A stretch of DNA of 58,981 nucleotides from Terrimonas ginsenosidimutans (GCF_022012415.1 NZ_JAKLTR010000028.1:1-58981); one strand, 5' to 3'. Positions 1-8,937 are shown, counted from the stretch's first letter. The notes: generated by a model from the sequence alone, not told the origin. Translations and numbers: made by a program.

Positions 1-81
1 CGCCTTGCCCGTCCGGCAAAAATGTAAACAGAGTCTTCGAGGCCCCCTCGAAAAACAGCGCCCTTGCCTGCCCGGCATCCC
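1..81 (-). repeat. Partial copy of a composite hairpin-rich intergenic repeat (copy C)
   Basis: Read on the minus strand this stretch contains the module GCCGGACGGGCAAGGCG, a TCGAGG/CCTCGA-type hairpin and the box GACTCTGTTTAC. The same modules in the same order occur in the inverted pair at 40016-40905. The copy is cut by the window edge and ends at the stop codon of the glycosyltransferase gene that follows. Translations of this stretch are low-information and I do not regard them as genes. Confidence 0.75.
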
Positions 82-1224
82 TCAAGGCCGCCGGCGATCG
101 GCCGCTATCGCCTTCTCAATACTCCGCCACAGCATGGCCGCCGATCTGTCCCAGTCATATTCCTTTGCTTTTTCCAACCCTTTTTGAATAAGCCGGTCAC
201 GCAAAACTTCATCTTTGTACAGCCGCATCATTTTATCAGCAATGTCTTCATGACTGGCAGGGTTTGCGTAAAGGGCCGAGTCTCCGGCGATTTCCTGCAT
301 GGCAGAATTTTCGGAAGTGATCACCGGCACGCCGGCCTGCATCGCCTCTGCAACGGGCATACCAAAGCCTTCGAATAAAGATGGGTATACCATCGCATAA
401 GCAGCACCGGTCAGCTGTGAAAGCTTCTGGTCATCTACGTAGCCTGTCAGGACGAGATCATCGCGATATTTATAGGAGCTTAGGCTCTCCATAAATTTTT
501 TACTCTGCCACGCTGCTCTGCCTGCGATAACAAGCTTCCAGTCGCTCTTCTGCCGTTTCTTGAAGATGGAAAATGCTTTCAACAGATTCACAAGATTCTT
601 ACGTGGATGGATGGAGCCTGCATATATGAAATAGTTTTTACCAGCAGTGAATTCATGCGTAACAGATTGCTTTTCCTGCCAGCTTAATGGTCGCACAGAG
701 GATCTTGCCGCATTATATATTACGTCTATTCCGTCAGGATCTGTTTTGTAATGTGCTATGATATCATTCTTCGAAAACTGTGATACTGTTACAACGGACG
801 ATGCCTTCTTAAGAAATTTTGGAGTATATCTTTTATAGAATAACAAGTGCGAGCGATAAATAAAAGACGGATGATGCAGAAAAGCAAGATCATGTATAAC
901 GAGGCATTGCGGCACCGAGGTGGAAAGTGAGCAGAATCCATCGCAGGATAAGAACACATCCGCCTTGTATTTTTTCAGCACCGAAGGAATGCGTATATCA
1001 TACCACCATTTCCAGAGCAAGGGGTGTCTGGCCGGCGGGCCTGCAACAACCGGTGTGATATTAGCTGCCTGGATAAATTCGTCGCTGTATGGCCGGTCGA
1101 AGATAAATATGAACTGATGTTCAGGGTGGTTTGCAACAAGCCTGCTCAGCATTTCCTTAAGGTAATATCCATATCCTTCGAGCGTGTTGCTTACTAAAAA
1201 CCTTGTGTTGACTGCAATATTCAT
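82..1224 (-). CDS. Glycosyltransferase, GT4-type (GT-B fold)
   Basis: A 380-residue cytoplasmic or membrane-associated sugar transferase, presumably building surface polysaccharide from a nucleotide-sugar donor. The C-terminal half carries the GT4 hallmark: a YAGSIHPRKN segment after the linker and, near residues 284-305, FEGFGMPVAEAM with the E-x7-E donor-binding pattern. The N-terminal half is the more variable acceptor domain. An upstream in-frame extension exists, but the ATG at 1224 (MNIAVNTRFL) gives the usual family start and lies just after a TAACTTTG -7 box on this strand. Donor and acceptor cannot be inferred. No other polysaccharide genes are adjacent. Confidence 0.88.
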   Translation of the reverse strand: MNIAVNTRFLVSNTLEGYGYYLKEMLSRLVANHPEHQFIFIFDRPYSDEFIQAANITPVVAGPPARHPLLWKWWYDIRIPSVLKKYKADVFLSCDGFCSLSTSVPQCLVIHDLAFLHHPSFIYRSHLLFYKRYTPKFLKKASSVVTVSQFSKNDIIAHYKTDPDGIDVIYNAARSSVRPLSWQEKQSVTHEFTAGKNYFIYAGSIHPRKNLVNLLKAFSIFKKRQKSDWKLVIAGRAAWQSKKFMESLSSYKYRDDLVLTGYVDDQKLSQLTGAAYAMVYPSLFEGFGMPVAEAMQAGVPVITSENSAMQEIAGDSALYANPASHEDIADKMMRLYKDEVLRDRLIQKGLEKAKEYDWDRSAAMLWRSIEKAIAADRRRP

Positions 1225-1532
1225 GGTGTAGTGCAAAGTTAAAGTCTTGCCCGCGGCTGACGAAACCAAATACGATCAGTAAAACCGCGCGGCCCTAAAG
1301 GTTCACAAAATCCAGCAGCGTCCGCAAAACTACCCGGAGGCGGGCAGGTGCTTTTACGAGAGAGATTACAGGGAAGGCATGTTTTTTCAGCAGGTTATTT
1401 TTCTGTGGATATTCGGCTATTACTGTGAAAAAAATAGAGAAGTATTACAATTGCAAGCGCATGCATCTATAGGTACCTTTATTTTTCGAGAACCCAAGAA
1501 AACACCAACTATGAACTTTAATCCGGTAACCT
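1225..1532. other. Divergent intergenic region
   Basis: Spacer between the divergently transcribed GT4 gene and the T9SS cargo gene. Apart from the -7 box at 1234-1241 I see no repeat or gene in it. A 74-residue reading frame at 1379-1603 overlaps the next gene and has no recognisable features. Confidence 0.4.
1234..1241 (-). promoter_or_regulatory. -7 promoter box (TAnnTTTG type) for the GT4 gene
   Basis: TAACTTTG on the minus strand, nine bases before the ATG at 1224. It matches the Bacteroidota -7 consensus TAnnTTTG. No well-spaced -33 TTG is evident, and the implied leader is very short. Confidence 0.4.
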
Positions 1533-2732
1533 ATGAAGCATTTTTACTTACGTCATTTTATTCATGCAACACTGTTAACATCGGGCATTTTCGCCGGCGT
1601 TAAAAGTTCTGCTCAGTGCCCTGGCGGCTATGTGCCCAGCGGAATTGCATTTGATACGACGATCAACTTCACGGATGGTAATCACTCCTCAGTCATAAAG
1701 TTTCCCAAATTTGACGGAACCACGGGCATGGTTACCTGTGCAAGATTGAGTATGACTATTTCTTCGACGTTGAATTTTATGTATTTCGAAAACAGGGACA
1801 ACTTTCCTAACACTGCGGGTGTGAACTTTACCAGAACGGACGCCATAAGCGGGCCCGGTTTGAGTTCGCCGATGACAAACAGTGAAACAAATGGATTTGG
1901 GCCGTATAACCTTTCACCCCGGGATGCCACACCTAACACTGGACCGGATTATATAGGCGTTGGACCTGAAACTATTTTTAATACAACGAAGACCATTACT
2001 ATCACTGATATCAGCGATCTCTCTCAATTCTATGGCCCTCCGGGAGATTCCCTTGTATATAATTATACAGCGAATGGATCATCTGCGATCAGCACTACCG
2101 GTAACTGGTTTGGGGGAGTTGATGCATCCGGTTCTATACACTATCGAATTGAATTCTGTTATTGTCCCGCAGTAAGTCTTCCATTAAATGTTTATTCATT
2201 CAATGTAAATAAAACGAGCGCTAACAAAGCCGAATTAAAGTGGAGCGGCACTGATGATCCTGGAATGGATTTCTATTATGAAGTAGAAGTAAGTAGAAAC
2301 GCTTACGACTACACCCGTGTAGGTATTTTAGAAAAAAATGATAATATATCTGGTAATTTTAAAATGAATTTCTCAGCTTTACACGGCGAGACCGGTGTAT
2401 ACCATTTCCGTGTGAAGCAGGTTTATGCAAATGGATATGTTCGTTTCAGCAACACACGTCAGGTTGTTTTGGAAAGTTTCGAAAAAAATTCATTTTCTAT
2501 CTATCCAAATCCATCAAATGGCATAGTTGGTATCAAATTTGATAATATTTCGGCAGAAGAATTTGTTATACAAATCTTCAATACGCAAGGGCAGAAAGTG
2601 TTGACTAAAGAGATCGTGGTAAATGGGCCTTCTTACGTGCAGTTAGGGAACCTTACAAAAGGTGCATACTGGGTGAGAGTGATAAGTAAGAAAGACCGTG
2701 CTTCAAGCGTACAACAACTCATTACTAAATGA
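1533..2732 (+). CDS. Secreted protein with type IX secretion C-terminal sorting domain
   Basis: A 399-residue exported protein. Residues 1-27 form a signal peptide ending near SSA-QCPGG. Residues about 30-215 have no family I recognise and are rich in Thr, Ser and Gly. Residues about 220-310 look like a fibronectin-type/beta-sandwich segment common in these proteins. The last 80 residues (from SFSIYPNPSNG) are a Por secretion-system C-terminal sorting domain with the YPNP start and the late KGAYWVRV strand. It should cross the outer membrane through the T9SS and be anchored or released at the cell surface. Function of the N-terminal part is unknown. A strong terminator follows. Confidence 0.85.
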   Translation: MKHFYLRHFIHATLLTSGIFAGVKSSAQCPGGYVPSGIAFDTTINFTDGNHSSVIKFPKFDGTTGMVTCARLSMTISSTLNFMYFENRDNFPNTAGVNFTRTDAISGPGLSSPMTNSETNGFGPYNLSPRDATPNTGPDYIGVGPETIFNTTKTITITDISDLSQFYGPPGDSLVYNYTANGSSAISTTGNWFGGVDASGSIHYRIEFCYCPAVSLPLNVYSFNVNKTSANKAELKWSGTDDPGMDFYYEVEVSRNAYDYTRVGILEKNDNISGNFKMNFSALHGETGVYHFRVKQVYANGYVRFSNTRQVVLESFEKNSFSIYPNPSNGIVGIKFDNISAEEFVIQIFNTQGQKVLTKEIVVNGPSYVQLGNLTKGAYWVRVISKKDRASSVQQLITK

Positions 2733-2763
2733 CCTCTTAGGTGGAAGAGGATGGTGGCTTGTA

Positions 2764-2795
2764 AAAGGGGCCTTGGTTCGGGGCCCCTTTCTTTA
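2764..2795 (+). terminator. Rho-independent terminator after the T9SS cargo gene
   Basis: Perfect 9-bp stem AAAGGGGCC / GGCCCCTTT with a 9-base loop, followed by TCTTTAT, starting about 30 bases after the stop codon at 2732. Confidence 0.8.
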
Positions 2796-3026
2796 TGTCC
2801 ATACGTGAACGGAAAAAGATCGCTGTCCGCTTGCCTTTGTCCAGTGCCCGGTTAGTGGTAAACTCCAAAGATTTGTTCAAAAGAAGCTTCCCCGGTGAAC
2901 AGTCAACCGGCGACGAATTTCCCGCTCAAAAAAGCCGATTTGCATTTTAAATAATAAATTTCTATTATTGGCCGTACCTTTACATTCACCGCTACATTCT
3001 TACATTTGCTTTCCACTATTTTTTTT

Positions 3027-3752
3027 ATGGAATATAACACTACGAGAAATGACCTGGCCATGAGAGAGTATGGCCGTCATGTGCAGAAAATGATCGAACA
3101 TTTGCTGAGCATTGAAGATCCTGAACGCAGACAGCGCAATGCTTATGCTGTGATCGAATTGATGGGATTTCTGAACCCCCACCTCAAAAATGTGGAGGAT
3201 TTCCGCCATAAGCTCTGGGACCATCTGTTCCTGATCTCCGATTTTAAACTGGAGGTGAAATCTCCTTACCCGATCCCAACCCGGGAATCCTTAAGCGAAA
3301 GGCCTAAGCCACTGCCTTACCCAAAACGTTATCCAAGGCATTCCCACCTGGGTAAAAATCTTGAGCTGATCATTAAGAAAGCCCTGGTAGAAGAGGATAT
3401 GGAAAAACGCGCCGGCTTTGCAAATGCGATCGCGTATTACATGAAACTCGCCTATAATAACTGGCATAAGGAAATGGTACACGATGACGCCATCCAGGGA
3501 GAACTCTCAGGTATTACAAACGGACAACTTACCTTCACCAACACTCCGTATGTAAAAGCCTTCCGCCAGCAGGACAACCGCGAAAGGGACAGAAGCAACT
3601 TCGGAAAGCAACGCGGCAAATTCCAGCATCGAAGCAACAACAACAACGGCGGAGGAGGAAACGGCAACAATAACCAACGCAGAAATGACAATCGCGATAA
3701 TCGCGGCGGTGGCAACGGCGGCGGAGGTAACTTCAAAAAGAAACGCTACTAA
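3027..3752 (+). CDS. DUF4290 domain protein
   Basis: A 241-residue soluble protein of the Bacteroidota-specific DUF4290 family. Residues 1-165 form the conserved helical domain (MEYNTTRNDLAMREYGRHV, then MGFLNPHLKN and HKLWDHLF). The last 50 or so residues are low complexity, rich in Asn, Gly and Arg, ending in a basic FKKKRY tail that resembles RGG/NG-rich nucleic-acid-binding tails. The ATG at 3027 is preferred over an upstream in-frame TTG because the family begins at this Met. It is followed on the same strand by murA, a neighbourhood I recall as recurrent in the phylum. The function is not known; RNA binding by the tail is inference only. Confidence 0.85.
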   Translation: MEYNTTRNDLAMREYGRHVQKMIEHLLSIEDPERRQRNAYAVIELMGFLNPHLKNVEDFRHKLWDHLFLISDFKLEVKSPYPIPTRESLSERPKPLPYPKRYPRHSHLGKNLELIIKKALVEEDMEKRAGFANAIAYYMKLAYNNWHKEMVHDDAIQGELSGITNGQLTFTNTPYVKAFRQQDNRERDRSNFGKQRGKFQHRSNNNNGGGGNGNNNQRRNDNRDNRGGGNGGGGNFKKKRY

Positions 3753-3893
3753 GTAAAGTAACCGTCAGCATTAAACATTTAAAAAGCTACTTAAACTTGC
3801 GGGTTTCTGCGGCTTTTTTAATTATAGATGACTTGGATTGCATAGCTCAGTTTGTCCGCCAAACGGCTTTTATTTTTAATTTTTACTTATACC

Positions 3894-5204
3894 ATGCATT
3901 CATTCGAAGTACGAGGTGGTAAGAAATTACAGGGAGAGATCATCCCACAGGGGGCAAAGAATGAGGCTCTTCAGATCCTCAGCGCGGTTTTGCTCACTCC
4001 TGAAAAAGTGACCATTACCAATATTCCGGACATTCTCGATGTTAATCTGCTGATCGAACTCCTGCAGGAAATGAATGTGAAAGTAGAGCGTACATCGCGC
4101 GATACAGCCATTTTCCAGGCCGATAATGTAAATATCGATTACCTGCACAGCGACGATTACAAAAAGAAAAGCGGTCGCCTGCGCGGGTCTGTCATGCTTG
4201 CCGGACCAATGCTTTCACGCTATCGTAAGGCATTCATTCCCAAGCCTGGCGGAGACAAGATCGGCCGCCGTCGCCTGGATACGCACATCATTGGTTTTGA
4301 AAAGCTTGGCGCAAATTTCGACTATAATAACGAAGATGGATTCTTTCATTTATCAGCCCCCCATCTCCACGGGACGAACATGCTGCTGGATGAACCATCC
4401 GTAACCGGTACCGCCAATATCGTGATGGCGGCCGTAATGGCAAGCGGCACCACGACCATCTACAATGCCGCCTGCGAACCATACCTGCAGCAGCTTTGCA
4501 AAATGCTCAATCGTATGGGTGCGAAGATCAGCGGTATCGGCAGCAACCTGCTGACCATTGAAGGCGTAACCTATCTAGGTGGCACTGAGCACCGTATGCT
4601 GCCGGATATGATCGAGATCGGTTCATTCATTGGAATGGCCGCTATGACACACGGTGATATCACGATCAAAAATGCCAGCATCGACAATCTCGGCATCATC
4701 CCCGAAAAATTTCGCCAGCTGGGCATCCAGCTTGAGTTCACTGGCGATGATATCCATATCCCCTCCCAGGATATCTATGAGGTACAACGATATCTTGACG
4801 GCGGAGTACTTACCATCTATGACCATCCATGGCCGGGTTTTACGCCCGACCTTCTCAGTATCGTACTTGTAACCGCCATACAGGCAAGAGGTAGCGTGCT
4901 CATTCACCAGAAGATGTTTGAAAGCAGGCTCTTCTTCGTGGACAAACTGATCGATATGGGCGCGCAGATCATTCTTTGCGACCCGCACCGCGCGGTAGTG
5001 ATCGGCCTCGAGAGAGAGCAAAAGCTTCGTGGAATTACAATGAGCAGCCCTGATATCAGAGCCGGTGTTTCCCTGCTGATCGCAGCGCTGAGCGCGGAGG
5101 GAAAAAGCGTCATACAGAATATCGAACAGATCGATCGCGGATATCAATATATAGATGACCGACTCCGTAAGCTGGGAGCAGACATTAAACGGGTTGAAGG
5201 GTAA
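3894..5204 (+). CDS. murA: UDP-N-acetylglucosamine 1-carboxyvinyltransferase (MurA) with Asp in place of catalytic Cys
   Basis: First committed enzyme of peptidoglycan synthesis: transfers enolpyruvate from PEP to UDP-GlcNAc in the cytoplasm. The 436-residue length and motifs are typical: GAKNEALQIL with the conserved Lys near residue 22, the active-site loop near residues 117-130, the conserved Asp in HPWPGFTPD, and the Arg in DIRAGVSLL. In the loop the sequence is PGGDKIGRR, so the residue matching Cys115 of the E. coli enzyme is Asp121. Asp at this place is known in naturally fosfomycin-insensitive MurA enzymes. The ATG at 3894 (MHSFEVRGGKKL) fits the family start better than upstream codons. 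It lies downstream of the DUF4290 gene. Confidence 0.96.
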   Translation: MHSFEVRGGKKLQGEIIPQGAKNEALQILSAVLLTPEKVTITNIPDILDVNLLIELLQEMNVKVERTSRDTAIFQADNVNIDYLHSDDYKKKSGRLRGSVMLAGPMLSRYRKAFIPKPGGDKIGRRRLDTHIIGFEKLGANFDYNNEDGFFHLSAPHLHGTNMLLDEPSVTGTANIVMAAVMASGTTTIYNAACEPYLQQLCKMLNRMGAKISGIGSNLLTIEGVTYLGGTEHRMLPDMIEIGSFIGMAAMTHGDITIKNASIDNLGIIPEKFRQLGIQLEFTGDDIHIPSQDIYEVQRYLDGGVLTIYDHPWPGFTPDLLSIVLVTAIQARGSVLIHQKMFESRLFFVDKLIDMGAQIILCDPHRAVVIGLEREQKLRGITMSSPDIRAGVSLLIAALSAEGKSVIQNIEQIDRGYQYIDDRLRKLGADIKRVEG

Positions 5205-5209
5205 AGGAA

Positions 5210-5297
5210 TTTAAAAGTTTAATAGTTTTAATGTCCGACAGTGACTTCGTAATTCGCCGCTGTTCTTAAAATTCAGGAGCATTCAACTTTTAAACGA
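5210..5297. repeat. AT-rich inverted repeat of short degenerate units
   Basis: ATTTAAAAGTTTAATAG near 5211-5227 is mirrored by CATTCAACTTTTAAACG at 5281-5297 across a loop of about 55 bases. The arms resemble degenerate 7-base units. It fills the murA-cupin spacer and belongs to the class of spacer arrays described in the findings. Confidence 0.5.
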
Positions 5298-5303
5298 TTG
5301 TCT

Positions 5304-5729
5304 ATGATAAAGTATATCCTCATCGCCGTATTGTTTTTTGCATCCGGTATACTGGCTTCACAGGTTCTGCAAACAAGATCCACAGAACCTTATATCCTGG
5401 AAAATGAAAAAGACATTCCTGTAAAACAGGCTGGTCCCCATAATGGCGGAGGCGAAACAACAGGTTTCAACTTTTTCTCCAAAGCAAAAGATTTTCATCT
5501 CGCATTCCGGAAACGCATTCTTCACCCGGGTTCAGCCATTGGCTATCATTTACAAAAAGAAGACGAGATCTATTATGTTCTCAGCGGGCGCGGCGAAATG
5601 CAAATGAACGGCCAATCATTCGAAGTAAAACCGGGGGACGCTATTTTAACCCGTCCGGGCAGCTCACATGGGCTAAAGCAGGCGGGAACAGACGACCTGG
5701 TCATTATCATCAATTACATATTGAAGTGA
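5304..5729 (+). CDS. Exported cupin-domain protein
   Basis: A 141-residue protein with an N-terminal hydrophobic segment (residues 1-20) acting as signal peptide or anchor, then a single cupin barrel (about residues 60-140). Motif 1 is IGYHLQKEDEIYYVLSG and motif 2 is PGDAILTRPGSSHGL. Of the usual metal ligands one His in motif 1 is replaced by Gln, while the Glu and the motif 2 His are present, so metal binding is plausible but not certain. The ATG at 5304 was chosen over an in-frame TTG at 5298. Substrate is unknown; a small-molecule-binding or isomerase role outside the cytoplasm is inference. Confidence 0.8.
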   Translation: MIKYILIAVLFFASGILASQVLQTRSTEPYILENEKDIPVKQAGPHNGGGETTGFNFFSKAKDFHLAFRKRILHPGSAIGYHLQKEDEIYYVLSGRGEMQMNGQSFEVKPGDAILTRPGSSHGLKQAGTDDLVIIINYILK

Positions 5730-5895
5730 GACCGCGGACAATAGACCCGGACTTCGGACGACCGATGATGAACTGAATAACCTCTAATTATACAGGCAAT
5801 ACTTATGATTTTGCCATTGAAATGAAACGTCTGCGGTCTGCGGGGTTGCCTGTTCCCGACAGTCGTCGCTGTTGAGGGGTTGTGGCATTTATCTC

Positions 5896-6471
5896 TCAGA
5901 TCCCCAGGAAATCCCGGATGATCTGGTCTGCCTCCTTACACGCTTTGGAGAGATCATCATTTACTATGATCTTGTTGAAATGATGCTTGAACGAGATCTC
6001 GTAAGAGGCTTTATTCACGCGTGCCTGCAGGGACTCGACCGTTTCTGTGCCACGGGACTCCAGTCTTCTCTTCAGTTCATCAACAGAGGGAGGTTCGATA
6101 AACATCGTGAGTGAGCTTTCCGGGTATTGCTGTTGGACATGTATCGCACCTTTTACATCAATATCGAGAAGGGGGCATTGGTGATTATCCCAGATGCGCT
6201 GTAGTTCAGACTTCAGGGTACCATAGTATTTTCCTTCGTACACCATTTCCCATTCCGCAAATTCGTTCTGCTGGATCCGTTGTTTAAAATCTTCTGCCGA
6301 CAGGAAATAATAATCCACCCCATCAGTTTCATACGCCCGTTTGCTTCGTGTTGCCGCAGAGATCGAAAAAGCAAGCTCAGGATATTTCTCCAGCAAATAA
6401 CGGGTAATAGACGTTTTTCCGGCACCTGATGGTGCTGTAATAATGATGATCTTATTTTGAAAAGAAGACAT
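5896..6471 (-). CDS. gmk: Guanylate kinase
   Basis: A 191-residue cytoplasmic enzyme that phosphorylates GMP to GDP with ATP. The P-loop is TAPSGAGKTS near residues 10-19. GMP-binding features follow: SAATRSKRAYETDGVDYYFLS and the EFAEWEMVYEGKYYGT segment; the LLDIDVKGA strand and the IEPPSVDELKRRLESRGTE lid region are also clear. The ATG at 6471 is preferred over an upstream in-frame codon at 6495. A run of TTTCTTTGCAC just before the ATG resembles a -7 box. A degenerate AAAAGTC heptamer array lies directly upstream. Confidence 0.96.
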   Translation of the reverse strand: MSSFQNKIIIITAPSGAGKTSITRYLLEKYPELAFSISAATRSKRAYETDGVDYYFLSAEDFKQRIQQNEFAEWEMVYEGKYYGTLKSELQRIWDNHQCPLLDIDVKGAIHVQQQYPESSLTMFIEPPSVDELKRRLESRGTETVESLQARVNKASYEISFKHHFNKIIVNDDLSKACKEADQIIRDFLGI

Positions 6472-6485
6472 GTGCAAAGAAAGGC

Positions 6486-6520
6486 AAAAAGTCAAAATTC
6501 AAAACTAAAAAGTAGAAATG
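6486..6520. repeat. Degenerate heptamer array, AAAAGTC type
   Basis: Successive 7-base units AAAAGTC, AAAATTC, AAAACTA, AAAAGTA, GAAATGC directly upstream of gmk. A similar array sits directly upstream of the deoxyhypusine-synthase-like gene at 13069-13103. No clear inverted partner is seen here. Confidence 0.5.
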
Positions 6521-6666
6521 CCTTAAGAATGGTCAAAGTTCATTTAAACACCGGATCGGTTGGCCCCCAGGTACCGCCTTCATCCCTTAGAAGGCCTTTT
6601 TTATTTTCGAATTCTGACTTTCTTTGCCCTGTTTCTCTTTCACGCCCGCTTTACTATCTTTACTGA

Positions 6667-7914
6667 ATGGCAGAATGGAATAAAATAATCTGGTTTGTGA
6701 TCACCCTGCTCCTGATGGGTTTTTTCGCCGGGATTGAGATGGCCTATTACAGCGCCAACCGGCTTAATATAGAATTGAAGAAAAAACAGGGCGGCACTAC
6801 CGGTCACCTGTTATCTAAATTCATCGATGCGCCCACGAGCTTTATCGGCACGACCCTGATCGGGTTTACCCTGTTCCTTGTATTCTTCGGGTTAGTGTTC
6901 AGTGTTGTGATGAAGCCGATCTGGGATTATGCGCATGTGCATGATGTGGTCCGCATTATTATTGAGATCGCTGCGGCGACGCTGATGGTGCTGGTATTTG
7001 CTGAATTCATCCCGCGCGCGGTGTATCGTGCCCGTGCGAACAGTGCGCTGAGCCGTCTCGCGCTGATCACCGATTTCTTTTACCAGATCTTCTCGCCGAT
7101 CGCGGAGGGTTTCATCCGCCTTTCCCAGTGGCTGCTGAAATATGTATTCAACGTACGGATCGATCAGCATAAAGAGCCGCTGAGCCATGCGGAACTGAAA
7201 AACCTGTTTCAACAATCGATGAATGAGGACCGGCAGGACAGGAATGCACAGCTCCTGGAGAACGCCCAGGAATTTCCGAAGGTAAAGATCCGCCAGTGCC
7301 TCGTTCCCCGGAAAGAGATCGTTGGTATAGATCGCAGTGCGGGCATCCAGGATGTGCAGGAAAAATTTGTGCAAACCAAACTGAGCAAACTGGTCGTATA
7401 TGAAAATAATATCGACCACATTGTTGGATACGTACACCAGCTTGACCTTTTCAAGAAGCCGTCTGATATCAAATCGATCCTTCTTCCGATACCGGCAGTG
7501 CCAGCGAGCATGAGCGCGGCCGACCTGATCGGCAAGTTCAGCCGGGAAAGAAAAAGCATCGCCTGGGTAGTGGATGAGTTTGGGGGAACAGCCGGGATCA
7601 TTACCATGGAAGACGTTCTGGAAGAGCTGTTTGGTGAGATCCAGGATGAATACGATACGGAAAAATTTGTGGAGAAACAGATTGCAGAGAATGAATATAT
7701 CTTTTCAGGCAGACTGGAACTGGATTATCTCGAAGAAAAATACCGTTTTGAATTTCCGGAAAATGAATCGGAAACGCTTTCCGGGTACATCATTAACTAT
7801 CACGAGACGATCCCGCAACAAAAGGATCGCATCATCATTGATGATTATGAGTTTGATATTATCAGTGTAAGTGATACGAGGATCGAGACGGTGAAGATGA
7901 AGCGGCTGAAGTGA
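6667..7914 (+). CDS. CNNM/CorC-family membrane protein with CBS domains
   Basis: A 415-residue inner-membrane protein. Residues about 5-185 are a DUF21/CNNM transmembrane domain with several hydrophobic helices. Residues about 205-325 hold a CBS domain pair that normally senses adenine nucleotides, including VDEFGGTAGIITMEDVLEELFGEI. Residues about 330-412 are a CorC_HlyC C-terminal domain. The family is linked to Mg2+ or Co2+ efflux, although many members are still labelled hemolysin-like. The ATG at 6667 is followed directly by the first membrane helix. It stands alone between gmk (opposite strand) and tatC. Confidence 0.88.
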   Translation: MAEWNKIIWFVITLLLMGFFAGIEMAYYSANRLNIELKKKQGGTTGHLLSKFIDAPTSFIGTTLIGFTLFLVFFGLVFSVVMKPIWDYAHVHDVVRIIIEIAAATLMVLVFAEFIPRAVYRARANSALSRLALITDFFYQIFSPIAEGFIRLSQWLLKYVFNVRIDQHKEPLSHAELKNLFQQSMNEDRQDRNAQLLENAQEFPKVKIRQCLVPRKEIVGIDRSAGIQDVQEKFVQTKLSKLVVYENNIDHIVGYVHQLDLFKKPSDIKSILLPIPAVPASMSAADLIGKFSRERKSIAWVVDEFGGTAGIITMEDVLEELFGEIQDEYDTEKFVEKQIAENEYIFSGRLELDYLEEKYRFEFPENESETLSGYIINYHETIPQQKDRIIIDDYEFDIISVSDTRIETVKMKRLK

Positions 7915-7917
7915 GCC

Positions 7918-8030
7918 ATCAATGATCGACGGTAGATGGCCACTGGCCGGGCCGGGCCTCGCTCAGTCAAAGCGGTTTTTGGCGTAAAAACTTTACATAT
8001 ACGTTTATGGCCATTCCGACCATCGATCAT
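7918..8030. repeat. Imperfect inverted repeat of GATCGATGG/ATGGCC units
   Basis: The left arm (about 7918-7946, ATGATCGACGGTAGATGGCC) is mirrored imperfectly by the right arm (about 8002-8030), whose reverse complement reads ATGATCGATGGTCGGAATGGCC. The arms enclose about 60 bases. The unit resembles the GATGRCC heptamers at 42707-42879. It lies between the CNNM gene and the tatC promoter. Confidence 0.55.
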
Positions 8031-8048
8031 CCAACATCGATTCTACCG

Positions 8049-8056
8049 TATCTTTG
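8049..8056 (+). promoter_or_regulatory. -7 promoter box for tatC
   Basis: TATCTTTG fits TAnnTTTG and ends 23 bases before the tatC ATG. No clear -33 TTG at the expected distance. Confidence 0.45.
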
Positions 8057-8079
8057 CCCGCACCTTATAAATCGCACTA

Positions 8080-8937
8080 ATGGCTTTAATGGATTTTTTT
8101 AATAAACGGAAGAAGGTACCCAACGCCGAAATGTCTTTTATAGATCATTTGGAGGAATTGCGCTGGCACCTGGTCCGTTCCGTTATTGCCATCCTGGCCT
8201 GTGCAATTGTTGCTTTTATCTATTCTGAATATATAGTTGATACGATCCTGTTTGGGCCAACCAAGCCTGATTTTATCTCCGCACAATGGCTTTGCGCAGC
8301 AGGGCAGAAAATAGGATTGGGAGATGCGATATGCTTCAAAGAAGTGAAAGTGAACTTCCTTGAAACCACCATGACCGGGCAGTTCATCGCCTCGTTCACG
8401 GTGGCCTTTATTGGTGGATTTATTGTTGCATTCCCTTATGTATTCTGGGAATTCTGGCGTTTTGTAAGGCCTGCGCTTTCTGATAAAGAAAGAAAAAACA
8501 CGCGCGGGGTGATCTTCTGGGTTTCATTTCTTTTCTTCCTGGGTGTTGCTTTTGGTTATTTCATTCTGACGCCATTCATGGTGAACTTCTATTTTAACTA
8601 CAAGCTGAGTGCTCAGATCACGATCATGCCTACATTTTCCGATTACCTGGAAAATCTGATATATACAACGGTTGGTATCGGTATCCTCTTCCAGATGCCG
8701 CTGCTGGTAATGGTGCTGGCGAAAGTCGGCTTTGTTACCGCGAAGTTCCTTCGCAAGTACCGCCGCCATGCCTTCGTTCTGATCATTATCGCGGCAGCGA
8801 TCATCACGCCGTCAACGGATCCATTCAGTCTTACGATCGTGACCATTCCGCTTTATGTGCTGTTCGAAGCAAGTATTGCCGTGGCATCAAGAGTGAACAG
8901 GAAGCAGGAGTTGAAGGATAAGGAGGAATGGAGCTAG
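8080..8937 (+). CDS. tatC: Sec-independent protein translocase TatC
   Basis: A 285-residue inner-membrane core subunit of the twin-arginine translocase; it recognises RR signal peptides. The N-terminal MSFIDHLEELRWHLVRS is the diagnostic family motif, with the Glu residues that contact the signal peptide. Six hydrophobic segments follow, and FWRFVRPALSDKERK is the conserved cytoplasmic loop. The C-terminal tail is charged and cytoplasmic. No tatA/tatB-like gene is adjacent, so the partner subunit must be encoded elsewhere. The start follows a TATCTTTG -7 box. Confidence 0.96.
   Translation: MALMDFFNKRKKVPNAEMSFIDHLEELRWHLVRSVIAILACAIVAFIYSEYIVDTILFGPTKPDFISAQWLCAAGQKIGLGDAICFKEVKVNFLETTMTGQFIASFTVAFIGGFIVAFPYVFWEFWRFVRPALSDKERKNTRGVIFWVSFLFFLGVAFGYFILTPFMVNFYFNYKLSAQITIMPTFSDYLENLIYTTVGIGILFQMPLLVMVLAKVGFVTAKFLRKYRRHAFVLIIIAAAIITPSTDPFSLTIVTIPLYVLFEASIAVASRVNRKQELKDKEEWS

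Noticed and set aside
4623-5147. 174-residue open frame antisense to murA
   Set aside because: Shadow frame of murA with no family features.
6892-7437. 181-residue open frame antisense to the CNNM-family gene
   Set aside because: Shadow frame; composition and lack of motifs do not support a gene.
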